A DNA stretch of 45,478 nt from Melioribacteraceae bacterium (GTDB lineage: Bacteria > Bacteroidota > Ignavibacteria > Ignavibacteriales > Melioribacteraceae): NCBI GenBank assembly GCA_023230485.1, contig JALNXG010000026.1, forward strand, positions 1 through 45,478, read 5' to 3'. This document shows, in pieces, positions 1-8,569 of this stretch. Both the position numbers and the translations under genes were made by a program. The notes under the pieces were generated by a model. The model was not told the DNA's origin, ran no database searches, and saw only the letters and a program-made list of their open reading frames with translations. How positions within the stretch are numbered: position 1 is the stretch's first letter; each line of letters opens with the position of its first letter.

Positions 1-437
1 ATTTGGTAATATTACTTGTTTACTACCATCATAACTTTCTCCAATTCCTTTTATTATTTCTATCTGAGCGGTTAAATCATCTGCCGGATATTTTGTTTTC
101 AAAGTATTGAAATAATTATCTGCGTCCCTCTTATTCTCTGTGAATAGAGTATAAAAACTACCAAGTGTAAATAATGTGTTCTTTTCTATATCTTCATTGA
201 GGTTATATTTAGTTAAGATGGTAGTAATGTTTATTATTTCCTCTGAATATTCTCCTCATTTGCAATTGATGATAAAAATCTTTCGGACTTAATTTTGAAA
301 TAAATAAATGTGGATAACCGATCTCCTGTTTCTGAGAATGATAGTGGCGCCTCAGAAAAAACTTGCGCTTTTAATGAGGGATTAATTAACAATAATGAGA
401 ATAATAAATAGTAAAAAAAGTATAATGGTTTTTTCAA
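1..437 (-). pseudogene. Secreted protein gene with a frameshift, cut by the left edge
   Basis: Reading starts at a TTG at 437 behind a strong Shine-Dalgarno run (AAAGGAGAAGGAGAA). It encodes a signal peptide (hydrophobic core about residues 5-22, likely cleavage after LKA) and about 45 further residues before a TAA at 234-236. A second minus-strand frame is open from 255 to the left edge with no stop and no plausible start, beginning GEYSEEIINITTILTKYNL. It is soluble, charged and helical, as expected for the continuation of the secreted protein. One missing base between about 256 and 237 would join the two frames. This could be a genuine pseudogene, a sequencing or assembly indel, or less likely a programmed -1 shift. 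I do not recognise the family. It follows the lipoprotein gene by 21 bases and is probably co-transcribed with it. Confidence 0.6.
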
Positions 438-458
438 TTCTCCTTCTCCTTTCTCAAA

Positions 459-1316
459 TTATTCAATTATTTGTATGTGCGGAAATATATATTTATTCGG
501 GTTATAATCATATTTTGGTGATTTACCTCTGGCTATTTTATACCATTCGAATTTAACGTAACGCCTAAAAACATCATAATAATCCTGTAATCGATTATTG
601 ATTACTATAGAGGTAATAATTAAATATTCACCAGGTAATAAAGGGCGTTTAATTGTGCTAAATATATCTCCCTCCGGTATCCTATATGTTCTTGAATCTT
701 GATAATATTCCCCGGGTAATATTTTCTCAATAAAATCAGCTCCCATCGGATCCGGATTTGAAAGTTCGTATGGATATAATTGAAGATCATTATAAATGCC
801 TACAAAAAAAACATGCCCCGATCTTTTAATCTCCACTGTTTTCTTTGAAACATTTGTAAATCGAACAGTAAATGTCATTTTATCTCCTATCTTATATTCT
901 GACTTGTCTGTCCATCCTTCAACTCTTAATGACTGCTTCAATTCAATCGTAGCTATTTTTCCATCTTTATCCACATCTAATGTATCAAGTTTTACTTTCC
1001 CTTTTTCCAAATATATTTTTGCATTTAATGAATCAAAATCATTTAGAAAATATATAAGGTTGTATTCCCCGGTGTAAATCGAATCACTTTCTGTAAAGGT
1101 AAGAATATACCTTCCACTTGAATCCGAACTTACACCTCGATTAATACCTGATATATAGATAAGTGCGTTGCTATGTTCGGTTTGATTTTCAAGTATTACC
1201 TTCCCTTGAATTGTCGAAGTATATTTTGGATATTCTAAAGGCGGCTCTACACCTTTTTCACTGCATGAGGCAAGAATTAGAAGCAATGTTAATTGAGATA
1301 ATAATATCTTTTTCAT
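459..1316 (-). CDS. Lipoprotein with carboxypeptidase-regulatory-like and BsuPI-like domains
   Basis: The N-terminus is a lipoprotein signal ending in the lipobox LASC, so the mature protein is probably lipid-anchored. I chose the ATG at 1316 because it places the MKK charged start directly before the hydrophobic stretch; an ATG five codons upstream (1331) is also open. After the lipobox, residues about 35-115 look like a small beta-sandwich of the carboxypeptidase-regulatory type (GVSSDSSGRYILTF is the typical turn). Residues about 125-285 resemble BsuPI-like proteinase-inhibitor folds (a YKIGDKMTFTVRFTNVSKK-type strand, then a late LLPGEYLI strand). The family is known for extracytoplasmic beta-rich proteins; neither substrate nor partner can be read from the sequence. 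It precedes the frameshifted secreted gene on the same strand. Confidence 0.7.
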   Translation of the reverse strand: MKKILLSQLTLLLILASCSEKGVEPPLEYPKYTSTIQGKVILENQTEHSNALIYISGINRGVSSDSSGRYILTFTESDSIYTGEYNLIYFLNDFDSLNAKIYLEKGKVKLDTLDVDKDGKIATIELKQSLRVEGWTDKSEYKIGDKMTFTVRFTNVSKKTVEIKRSGHVFFVGIYNDLQLYPYELSNPDPMGADFIEKILPGEYYQDSRTYRIPEGDIFSTIKRPLLPGEYLIITSIVINNRLQDYYDVFRRYVKFEWYKIARGKSPKYDYNPNKYIFPHIQIIE

Positions 1317-1525
1317 AACAATAACCTGCATAATTTGTTTTGTAAGTTAAACTTAATGAGAACCAAATTGAAAAGATAGTGGCAAAATTTTTACCTAATT
1401 TTTCTTGATATTATAAAAATATTGAAGTAAATCTTTATTTTGTTATTTTTGTGAAAATTAAATGAATACAATGGATAGGATAATTTTGGAATAGCTCTAT
1501 CAGATGGATTTGAAATAATTAGATA

Positions 1526-1563
1526 GGAAAAACTTACTGCTCCCGTAATATTCAGGAGCAGTA
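1526..1563 (-). terminator. Intrinsic terminator after the nfu-like gene
   Basis: A perfect 9-bp stem (TACTGCTCC at 1535-1543 with GGAGCAGTA at 1555-1563) and an 11-base loop is followed on the minus strand by a T-rich run (AAGTTTTTCC). It lies just downstream of the Nfu-type gene's stop codon. Confidence 0.8.
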
Positions 1564-1573
1564 TATAAATTAT

Positions 1574-2116
1574 TTATGCAGGGATTACTTCTATTGATGG
1601 GTTGATCTCACGGCGGAGAAGATTCTCTATCGCTACAAGTGTTCCGCGTATTGAGCTTGGACAGCTTCCGCACGCACCTTGATAACGGATTTTAAGTGTT
1701 AATCCTTCAAGACCGATTACTTCAAGTCCACCGCCATCACCGGCTAATGCCGGTCTTACTCTCGTATCCAAAATTTCATTAATTTTTTTCAATAATTCGG
1801 TTTCTTCCTGAGAACTAAGTTCAATCTCTTTTTCTACCGGAATTAATGATTTATCAAAATTGCGAATGAATTCAACAAATGGTCTTTGAATTTGTCCCCA
1901 ACCGGTTTGAGCATCTTTTTCAATTGTGATAAATTTATCCATATAAAAAACACCAACAACGCCATCGATCTGAAAAATACCTTCTGCTAATGGGTCATTC
2001 TTTGCTTCTTCAGCTGATTTATAATCGCGTGTTTCGCGACTTAATATTCTTTCATTTAATACAAATTTTAATGCCTGCGGATTCGGTGTTAAGTCAACAT
2101 CCTGTACGTTTAGCAT
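1574..2116 (-). CDS. NifU/Nfu-type Fe-S cluster carrier
   Basis: The 180-residue protein has the two-part Nfu architecture: an N-terminal Nfu_N (scaffold) domain at about residues 5-90 (TPNPQALKF at the start, then GIFQIDGVVGVFYMDKFITI) and a C-terminal NifU domain at about 105-175. The C-terminal domain carries the cluster-binding C149-G-S-C152 in the sequence GACGSCPSS. Proteins of this family accept [4Fe-4S] or [2Fe-2S] clusters from the scaffold machinery and deliver them to apo-enzymes in the cytoplasm. The start is supported by an AAAGGAGACA Shine-Dalgarno site just upstream. It appears monocistronic, with its own -7-like motif upstream and a terminator downstream. No other Fe-S assembly genes are in view, although an Rrf2-family regulator with three cysteines lies at 36.3 kb. 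Confidence 0.93.
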   Translation of the reverse strand: MLNVQDVDLTPNPQALKFVLNERILSRETRDYKSAEEAKNDPLAEGIFQIDGVVGVFYMDKFITIEKDAQTGWGQIQRPFVEFIRNFDKSLIPVEKEIELSSQEETELLKKINEILDTRVRPALAGDGGGLEVIGLEGLTLKIRYQGACGSCPSSIRGTLVAIENLLRREINPSIEVIPA

Positions 2117-2161
2117 AATTGTCTCCTTTATAATATTACTCTAAAACTTATTTATCTATTG

Positions 2162-2169
2162 CAAATTTA
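2162..2169 (-). promoter_or_regulatory. Putative -7 element upstream of the nfu-like gene
   Basis: On the minus strand this reads TAAATTTG, matching the TAnnTTTG -7 consensus described for Bacteroidota primary-sigma promoters. It is 46 bases before the start codon. No well-spaced -33 TTTG was found, so this rests on the -7 motif and position alone. Confidence 0.35.
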
Positions 2170-2198
2170 ATCAAGTATCTAATCAAATGCATAATAGG

Positions 2199-2885
2199 TC
2201 ATTTATTATTGATAAGAAGCACGAACTCACCTTTGAGTTTATCCTTCTGAACAAAATTATCGATATACTCTAAGTTACCACGAATATATTTTTCTTCCGG
2301 CAATGTGAGATCGAAAGCCACAACTGCGGGAGTTTTATCACCGAAAATTTTCCTTACGTCTTTTATCAAAGCTCCTAATCGATAAGGTGTTTCCATTATT
2401 ACTAATAGATCTTTTATATTCCTTAATCGAGAAAGTTCTCTTTGTCTTATATCTTTTTTAGGCGAAAGCCAACCGGAATAATAGAATGTATCTAGTAAGA
2501 ATCCTGAGCCGATTAGAGCGGGAAGAAGTGAACTCGCACCCGGAATCGGAACAATTTTTATGCGCGAATTTATTGCAAGATTAACAAGAGTCTTACCCGG
2601 ATCGGAGAAAAGAGGTGTACCGCAATCAGAAATGAGAGCCGCCGAGCCCGCAATTTTTACTTTGGCAAGAATCTCACCCGCTTCATCCTGCTCGTTATGT
2701 TCGTTTAAGCAGATTAATTCTTTCTCGATCTCATATATTGATAATAATCGGCGCGCCTCTTTATATTCTTCCACGATAATAAACGGGACCTCTCTTAACA
2801 CGTTTAATGCGCGAAGAGTTATATCCTCAGGATTACCGATGGGTGTGGATACTAAATATAATATTGTTCCGTCATTATCGCTCAT
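2199..2885 (-). CDS. rsmI: 16S rRNA (cytidine-2'-O)-methyltransferase, RsmI family, short form
   Basis: The protein belongs to the tetrapyrrole-methylase-fold RsmI family, which 2'-O-methylates C1402 of 16S rRNA using SAM. Visible signatures are the N-terminal STPIGNPEDITLRAL, the SDCGTPLFSDPG loop that contributes to SAM binding, VPIPGASSLLPAL, and ETPYRL in place of the usual ESPHR. At 228 residues it is about 50 residues shorter than typical RsmI. It ends after the strand GEFVLLI, where the small C-terminal extension of standard RsmI would begin. It begins 10 bases after the proS stop, so the two genes, and probably trkH, form one transcript. Another member of the same methylase family with a different rRNA target remains possible. 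Confidence 0.85.
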   Translation of the reverse strand: MSDNDGTILYLVSTPIGNPEDITLRALNVLREVPFIIVEEYKEARRLLSIYEIEKELICLNEHNEQDEAGEILAKVKIAGSAALISDCGTPLFSDPGKTLVNLAINSRIKIVPIPGASSLLPALIGSGFLLDTFYYSGWLSPKKDIRQRELSRLRNIKDLLVIMETPYRLGALIKDVRKIFGDKTPAVVAFDLTLPEEKYIRGNLEYIDNFVQKDKLKGEFVLLINNK

Positions 2886-2895
2886 ATAATTACTG

Positions 2896-4584
2896 TTATG
2901 CCAATAGTTCCTTGACTTTTTCTATTACATCGCTATACGCCAATTTAAATCTCTCGCCTGTTTTTCTGATCTTTATTTCTACCATATCTTCTTTGAGATT
3001 TTTCTCACCCACAATCACTTGAATCGGGAAACCGAGAAGATCGGCATCATTAAACTTAAATCCCGCTTGCGCATCTATTCTATCATCATAAAGGACTTCA
3101 ATTCCCGCAGATGTTAATCCCGAATATAGTTCATCTGCTTTATTTACCACAATCTCTTTTTTCATATTAAGACCGAGAAGCTGAACTTGATAAGGTGCTA
3201 AAGTCTTATCCCATATAATACCATTTTCATCATAGTTTTGTTCTACATAACACGCAAAAACTCTTTCTACACCAATTCCATAACTACCCATAATAATAGG
3301 ATTTTCTTTTCCTTCTTCATCAAGAAAATTTACACCTAATGCATCTGAATATTTAGTTCCTAATTTAAAAATATGTCCTAATTCTATTGCTTTAAATACA
3401 TCAAGATTTTCGCCGCAGCGTGTACATTTTTCACCGGATTGAGCTGATCTAAGATCATAAAATTCTAATTCAGCAACATCTCTTTTTAAATCTATGCCAC
3501 CAATGTGATAATCATTTTTATTAGCACCCGAATAAAGATTATTAGCTTCGACTAATCTAAGATCGGCGACTATTTTTCCTTTGAATCCAATCGGACCAAT
3601 AGAACCGGCATCTGCTCCTGTAATCTCTTTTAATTCATCAGGATGACAAGGTCTTACGTTTCCGCCGAGTGCATTGCCTAATTTCGTTTCATTCACTTCA
3701 TCATTACCAAGCATTAAAACTAAAACAGGTTTTTCGTTGTGAATGTAAACACGGCTCTTTGCGCATTCGGTTTCATCGATTTTCAAAAACTCTGCAAGTT
3801 CATCAATGCTATGAACATTTGGTGTAGATACTTCAAAGATTTCTTTACTTTCATTATGATGAACAGCAAGATCGACAATAGATTGAGCTACTTCGATATT
3901 AGCAGCGTAGCCGCATTTTTCGCAATAAGCTACTGTATCTTCACCCGCATCGGATTTAACCATAAATTCTTCTGACTTGCTTCCACCCATTGCACCGCTT
4001 GAAGCCCCGACTACAAAATATTTAATTCCGCACCGATCAAATATCGTTCTATATGCTTTATCCTGCGAACTATATGATTTATCGAGTCCTTCTAAAGTTG
4101 CATCCAAAGAATAAGCATCTTTCATCAAGAATTGTCTTCCTCTGATAACGCCGCTTCGTGGGCGTGCTTCGTTGCGAAATTTTGTTTGTATCTGATACCA
4201 CATTTGTGGTAAATCTTTATAGGAAGTTATAGCACCTTTAGCATGGAATGCTACAATCTCTTCATGTGTTGGAGCTAATACATAATCACGATTTTTAAGA
4301 TGGAAAAGTGTATCTCCGAAAGCTTCCACTCTCCCCGTTGCTTCCCATATATCTTTCGGGTTAAGTGCCGGAAAATGAAATTCCTGCCCGCCGATTGCAT
4401 TCTGCTCCTCGCGTATGATTTCTGATATCTTCCTAACTACAATATATCCGAGCGGTAGGAAAGAATAGATGCCCGCAGAAAGCTGGCGCACTAATCCGGA
4501 CCGGATCATTAGAATATGACTTGGGATTACTGCCTCGTTAGGTACTTCCTTTAAGGTTGGCACAAAGTATTTACTTAAACGCAT
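2896..4584 (-). CDS. proS: Proline--tRNA ligase (bacterial type)
   Basis: This class II aminoacyl-tRNA synthetase charges tRNA-Pro with proline in the cytoplasm. From the ATG at 4584 it has 562 residues, the length of bacterial-type ProS with the inserted editing domain. The N-terminal catalytic core shows motif 1 around GIYSFLPLGYIVVRKI and motif 2 around TKFRNEARPRSGVIRGRQF. The YbaK-like editing insertion follows at about residues 220-380 and includes a zinc-ribbon-like CxxC. Motif 3 is at GSYGIGVERVFACYVEQ, followed by the anticodon-binding domain (APYQVQLLGLN). The open frame extends 23 codons upstream, but those residues are hydrophobic and not family-like; MRLSKYFVPTLKEVP is the normal start. 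It lies between trkH and rsmI on one strand. Confidence 0.97.
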   Translation of the reverse strand: MRLSKYFVPTLKEVPNEAVIPSHILMIRSGLVRQLSAGIYSFLPLGYIVVRKISEIIREEQNAIGGQEFHFPALNPKDIWEATGRVEAFGDTLFHLKNRDYVLAPTHEEIVAFHAKGAITSYKDLPQMWYQIQTKFRNEARPRSGVIRGRQFLMKDAYSLDATLEGLDKSYSSQDKAYRTIFDRCGIKYFVVGASSGAMGGSKSEEFMVKSDAGEDTVAYCEKCGYAANIEVAQSIVDLAVHHNESKEIFEVSTPNVHSIDELAEFLKIDETECAKSRVYIHNEKPVLVLMLGNDEVNETKLGNALGGNVRPCHPDELKEITGADAGSIGPIGFKGKIVADLRLVEANNLYSGANKNDYHIGGIDLKRDVAELEFYDLRSAQSGEKCTRCGENLDVFKAIELGHIFKLGTKYSDALGVNFLDEEGKENPIIMGSYGIGVERVFACYVEQNYDENGIIWDKTLAPYQVQLLGLNMKKEIVVNKADELYSGLTSAGIEVLYDDRIDAQAGFKFNDADLLGFPIQVIVGEKNLKEDMVEIKIRKTGERFKLAYSDVIEKVKELLA

Positions 4585-4687
4585 ATATTTTTCCGTAATT
4601 ATAAATGTAAATATCCCCACTATTAATTTTGTGGAAATGATAAAGAAAATCAATCCTTAAAATAAGAAATGATGCGCTAAATAGCTG

Positions 4688-6127
4688 TTACTTCCACATT
4701 TTTTTAGAGAATAGAATTAAGATTCCATATATCTCAAGACGACCGAGAAGCATGACAATACTTAGGACAATCTTACCGGCATGAGTAAGGTGTTTGTAAT
4801 TTTCGAAGGACCCGACCGTACCAAGTCCAGGACCTGCATTACCCATACAAGCAGCAGAACCGGAAAAAGCAGTAACTATATCTAAACCAGAGCCTGTTAA
4901 AAATAATGTAGAGACAAATATAATTGCGAGATAAAGAATAATGTAAATAAGATTCATTTCGAGTGCTACATCCGTTACTTTTATCTTATCTACTGATATA
5001 TGAAACACGGCATTAGGATAAATTATATGCTTCATTTTTCTGACTATCGAATTGTAAAGGATAACGATTCTATCGGTTTTGATTCCACCTGATGTTGAAC
5101 CTGCGCATGCACACTGAAGCGTAAAATAGATTATTATCATCTGTGCGAATGGAGACCAAACCGAAGAATCGGCAGAGGCAAATCCGGTAGATGTGCCGAG
5201 CGAAAGCACTTGAAAAGAGGCATATCGCAATGCTTGAATTAATGAATCATATTGAGAACCATATAAATCAAAAGTTACAATTAGAATGCCGATAACATTG
5301 GCGAAGAAATAATATTTTAATACTTCTGAATATTTGATTGCAGAAAAATTGCCAATTGTAATGGCGAATAACAGTCCGAAATTCATACCGGCAATAAACA
5401 TAAATATCATTACTACAACTTCAGCGGCGGGATTATTAAATGAAGCGATTGAAAGATTTTTAGTCGAGAATCCCCCTGTAGCAATTGTGGCAAATGAATG
5501 TGTAATTGCATCAAAAAGCGAAAGTCCGCATATCATTAGTGCTAATGTTTCTAAAAAAGTTAAAACGACATAAACACTTGCAATCACTCGTACAGCTTCT
5601 TTAGCGCGCATTTTAAACTGTCGAAGTGCTGCAGGGGACATCTCGCTTCTATAAAGAACTAATGAAGCACCACCCATCGTTGGAAGAACGGATAAGATAA
5701 AAACAATGATTCCAACTCCGCCAATCCAATGTGTAGAAGCACGCCAGAAAAGTATTCCATGCGGAAGTGCCTCGATATTGCTTACAACCGTAGCTCCGGT
5801 AGTTGTGAACCCGGAAACAGATTCAAAAAGTGCATTGCTAAGAGTAAATTCACCACCCCATAGCGCATAAGGTGCGGCTCCTAAAATGCAGGAAAGTACC
5901 CATGATCCTACGACAATCATCATACCTTCGGAATTGCTGATTTCAGCTGTGTTAGGTACGAAGATTAGTGGAATAATTCCCGAAAGAGTGCATAATAGTG
6001 CACTAAAAAGCAGATGAGGTACCGCTCCATCGCCATAATAGTAAGCTACTCCGGTGGAGGTAAATAGGAATAGGGAATTTAATAAAAGCACCATTCCGAT
6101 ATATCTGAATACAACATTAAATCGCAT
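4688..6127 (-). CDS. trkH: TrkH-family potassium uptake membrane subunit
   Basis: The 479-residue inner-membrane protein has the fourfold membrane-pore-membrane repeat of TrkH/KtrB potassium transporters, and its length matches E. coli TrkH (483). The four selectivity-filter segments are visible: TTTGATVV, TGGFST, STGFAS and GNAGPG, each with the conserved filter glycine. The protein ends in a short cytoplasmic KKMWK. TrkH normally works with a TrkA-type NAD-binding gating ring; no trkA is in this window. It is the first gene of the likely trkH-proS-rsmI run, 103 bases upstream of proS, and is divergent from the histidine kinase at 6267. Confidence 0.95.
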   Translation of the reverse strand: MRFNVVFRYIGMVLLLNSLFLFTSTGVAYYYGDGAVPHLLFSALLCTLSGIIPLIFVPNTAEISNSEGMMIVVGSWVLSCILGAAPYALWGGEFTLSNALFESVSGFTTTGATVVSNIEALPHGILFWRASTHWIGGVGIIVFILSVLPTMGGASLVLYRSEMSPAALRQFKMRAKEAVRVIASVYVVLTFLETLALMICGLSLFDAITHSFATIATGGFSTKNLSIASFNNPAAEVVVMIFMFIAGMNFGLLFAITIGNFSAIKYSEVLKYYFFANVIGILIVTFDLYGSQYDSLIQALRYASFQVLSLGTSTGFASADSSVWSPFAQMIIIYFTLQCACAGSTSGGIKTDRIVILYNSIVRKMKHIIYPNAVFHISVDKIKVTDVALEMNLIYIILYLAIIFVSTLFLTGSGLDIVTAFSGSAACMGNAGPGLGTVGSFENYKHLTHAGKIVLSIVMLLGRLEIYGILILFSKKMWK

Positions 6128-6236
6128 ATAAAAATATAAGGTATTTATTTTTATTCATCAAAAGACCACCCCTCTTGTTAATAAGAACTTAATGATTTAT
6201 TAATGGTTTCTTCATTTCTTAAATTTCTTTCTCGTA

Positions 6237-6244
6237 TATATTTG
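6237..6244 (+). promoter_or_regulatory. Putative -7 element for the tandem histidine kinases
   Basis: TATATTTG matches TAnnTTTG exactly and is 22 bases before the kinase start codon, which would give a very short leader containing AAAAAAGGG. The -33 region is AT-rich with no clean TTTG. Confidence 0.4.
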
Positions 6245-6266
6245 TATATGGAAAAAAGGGATTTTC

Positions 6267-7610
6267 ATGCAAATGGATATTGAAAAAAACCAAACTTTGG
6301 AAGAGGAATTAGTTTCACTTAAAGAAAAAATTAATGCAATAGAAAGTAGATTTTCGATTAGAAATGAAAATAAAGATAATTATAAGTCAATCGACATAGA
6401 AGATTCGTTAATTTTTTCTACAAAAATAAAAATATCAAAAAAAATTTTCCCTTCACTTTTGTTTATTTCAATATTCACTATGGTGTTAATGACAATATAT
6501 GAAGCTGCGAAACAAGGCTTGCATTCAAATCTCACTTTATGGCAATCACACACGATTACAATTATATTTTCCTCATTGGTAGCCCCTGTTGGAGCGTATT
6601 TTGCTTTAAAAAGAATTGAAATAATGAGACAGAAAGCTATTGAAGAAGTTAAATTTAGAAAAATTGCTGAAGAAAATCTTATTAAATCTCATGACAAATT
6701 AGAAGAAAGAGTAGTTAAAAGAACAGCAGAACTTACTAAAGCAAATGAATTACTTCAATCGGAAATTAATCTTAGAAAACAAGCTGAAGAGGAGATTAGA
6801 AAGTATGCCGAAGAGATTCTTTTTAACAAAGAATTGCTCGAAAAGAAAACAGAGGAATTATATGAACTAAATGATCAACTGTCTAAATCAGAAAAAGACT
6901 TAAAAGCACTTAATGAAAACAAAGACCGTTTTTTTTCAATTCTAGCACATGATCTTCGTAGTCCATTTTATTCTATTAAAGGTTTATCAGAAATTATTGT
7001 TAGTGAATTAGATACAATGCCAATCGATGAATTAAGAGAAGTTTCTAATGGAATTTTTCAGTCATCTCAATCCATATATCGATTGTTAGAAAATTTACTA
7101 GAATGGTCTCAAGTTCAATCGAATCGAATAGATTTTAAACCCAATAATTTTCTGATAACGGAACTATTAGAAGAAAACTTAAATTTAGCCAAAATCTCCG
7201 CGGAACGAAAGCGCATCTCTATTAAGTTTCAGTGTTTTGAAAATTTAGAAGTTTTTGCTGATAGAAATATGATTGATTCAGTAGTTCGCAATTTAATTTC
7301 TAATTCAATAAAATTTACGAGTGAAGGCGGATTTATTTCTTTATCAACAGAACTTAAAGAAACATATGTTTTGGTTTCAATAACTGATAATGGAGTCGGA
7401 ATTAAAAAAGAAATTTTAGAAAAAATATTTGATTCAAAAGAGATTTTCACTTCTAATGGAACGAATAATGAAAAAGGAAGTGGTTTGGGTTTAGTGCTTT
7501 GTAAGGAATTTGTTAAAAAAAATAGTGGTTCTATCTGGGTGGAAAGTGAATTTAATAAAGGAACTACTTTTTATTTCACAATTCCCGTTTCCTTTCCTAT
7601 TAAGGAGTAG
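6267..7610 (+). CDS. Membrane histidine kinase with a long coiled coil
   Basis: The 447-residue kinase starts with a short cytoplasmic coiled segment, two membrane helices (about 61-79 and 93-113) with almost no periplasmic loop, then a long coiled coil (about 120-215). HisKA follows with phospho-acceptor H228 (FFSILAHDLRSP), then a HATPase domain with the N box (NLISNSIKFT), G1 (DNGVGI) and G2 (GSGLGL). It should autophosphorylate on H228 and pass phosphate to a response regulator. The minimal extracytoplasmic loop suggests it senses membrane or cytoplasmic cues. No receiver protein is adjacent. It is translationally coupled to the next kinase, which starts two bases after its stop codon. 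Confidence 0.93.
   Translation: MQMDIEKNQTLEEELVSLKEKINAIESRFSIRNENKDNYKSIDIEDSLIFSTKIKISKKIFPSLLFISIFTMVLMTIYEAAKQGLHSNLTLWQSHTITIIFSSLVAPVGAYFALKRIEIMRQKAIEEVKFRKIAEENLIKSHDKLEERVVKRTAELTKANELLQSEINLRKQAEEEIRKYAEEILFNKELLEKKTEELYELNDQLSKSEKDLKALNENKDRFFSILAHDLRSPFYSIKGLSEIIVSELDTMPIDELREVSNGIFQSSQSIYRLLENLLEWSQVQSNRIDFKPNNFLITELLEENLNLAKISAERKRISIKFQCFENLEVFADRNMIDSVVRNLISNSIKFTSEGGFISLSTELKETYVLVSITDNGVGIKKEILEKIFDSKEIFTSNGTNNEKGSGLGLVLCKEFVKKNSGSIWVESEFNKGTTFYFTIPVSFPIKE
7602..7607 (+). promoter_or_regulatory. Shine-Dalgarno site deciding a GTG start
   Basis: AAGGAG lies across the last codons of the upstream kinase, five bases before the GTG at 7613. This supports the non-ATG start and suggests translational coupling of the two kinases. 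Confidence 0.75.
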
Positions 7611-7612
7611 TT

Positions 7613-8503
7613 GTGAATAATTACATAGATTTAGTATCTAGAAAAATAGATAATAAAAAAAACTTGAGAGCTTCAGAATTAGAATTGAATAATCTTAGAC
7701 TTCAAAAGGAGATTATAATGCGCAAAAAGTTTGAAGTCGAAATTATCGAATCAAATAAGAAAGTGGAGTATTCTGATAAAATTAAAACAGAATTTTTTTC
7801 TCAAATATCTCACGAAATAAGAACGCCTGTTAATTCTATTTTGCTTGGTTTTGAATTTCTAAAGGAGGAATTGTTAGAAAAAGGAATTGACGAATATAGC
7901 GATATCTTCGAATCAATGAATAGTTCAGGTAAAAGAATTACACGTACTATCGAGTTACTACTAAATATGTCTGATGTTCTATCCGGAAGTTATGATTTTA
8001 AGCCAGAGTATATTAATTTATCTACCGAGCTTCTCCCTTCAATCTGTGGAGAATATGAAATTGAAGCCAAAAGGAAAGGTCTTGAGCTTAATTTTAATTC
8101 CTTAGAAGATTTTTCAATAATTTATGGAGATAAATACACATTACAAGAAATTTTCAAAAATTTAATTGATAATGCTATCAAATTTACTGAAAAAGGTAAA
8201 ATTGATATTAGTTTAAAAGTAGGAACGAGAAAGAATATTGAAGTTATAGTAGAAGATTCTGGTATAGGGATTTCTAACGATTATCTTTCCAATCTATTCA
8301 AATTATTTACACAGGAAGAACAAGGTTATAGAAGAAAATACGATGGTAACGGGTTGGGTTTAGCATTAGTAAAAAAATATTGCGATTTGAATCGAGCAAA
8401 TATTTTAATAAGTAGTCAAAAATGGAAAGGAACTAAAATAACAATTCAATTTAATACAAACTTCACACAAAGAGCTACAGATCACGAACTAACATTAATC
8501 TAA
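7613..8503 (+). CDS. Soluble histidine kinase without a sensor domain
   Basis: The 296-residue protein starts at GTG. It has a short coiled N-terminus (1-55) with no membrane segment or recognisable sensor, then HisKA with H67 (FFSQISHEIRTP). The HATPase domain shows NLIDNAIKFT, DSGIGI and a clear GNGLGLALVKKY G2 box. All kinase catalytic motifs are present, so it should be active, but its input is not visible. The two-base spacing from the membrane kinase suggests they act as a pair, for example as a heterodimer or with the first gene supplying the sensor; that is inference. The C-terminal tail after the ATPase domain is short and unremarkable. Confidence 0.9.
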   Translation: MNNYIDLVSRKIDNKKNLRASELELNNLRLQKEIIMRKKFEVEIIESNKKVEYSDKIKTEFFSQISHEIRTPVNSILLGFEFLKEELLEKGIDEYSDIFESMNSSGKRITRTIELLLNMSDVLSGSYDFKPEYINLSTELLPSICGEYEIEAKRKGLELNFNSLEDFSIIYGDKYTLQEIFKNLIDNAIKFTEKGKIDISLKVGTRKNIEVIVEDSGIGISNDYLSNLFKLFTQEEQGYRRKYDGNGLGLALVKKYCDLNRANILISSQKWKGTKITIQFNTNFTQRATDHELTLI

Positions 8504-8534
8504 TCTAAAAAGAATACTATTCCGTTCGATTTAT

Positions 8535-8542
8535 TATTTTTG
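8535..8542 (+). promoter_or_regulatory. Putative -7 element for the decarboxylase-peptidase operon
   Basis: TATTTTTG fits TAnnTTTG and is 27 bases before the start codon at 8570, with an AGGAAGTGAG Shine-Dalgarno site between. The -33 half is not convincing. Confidence 0.35.
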
Positions 8543-8569
8543 TCTATATAATTTTTAGGAAGTGAGCAG

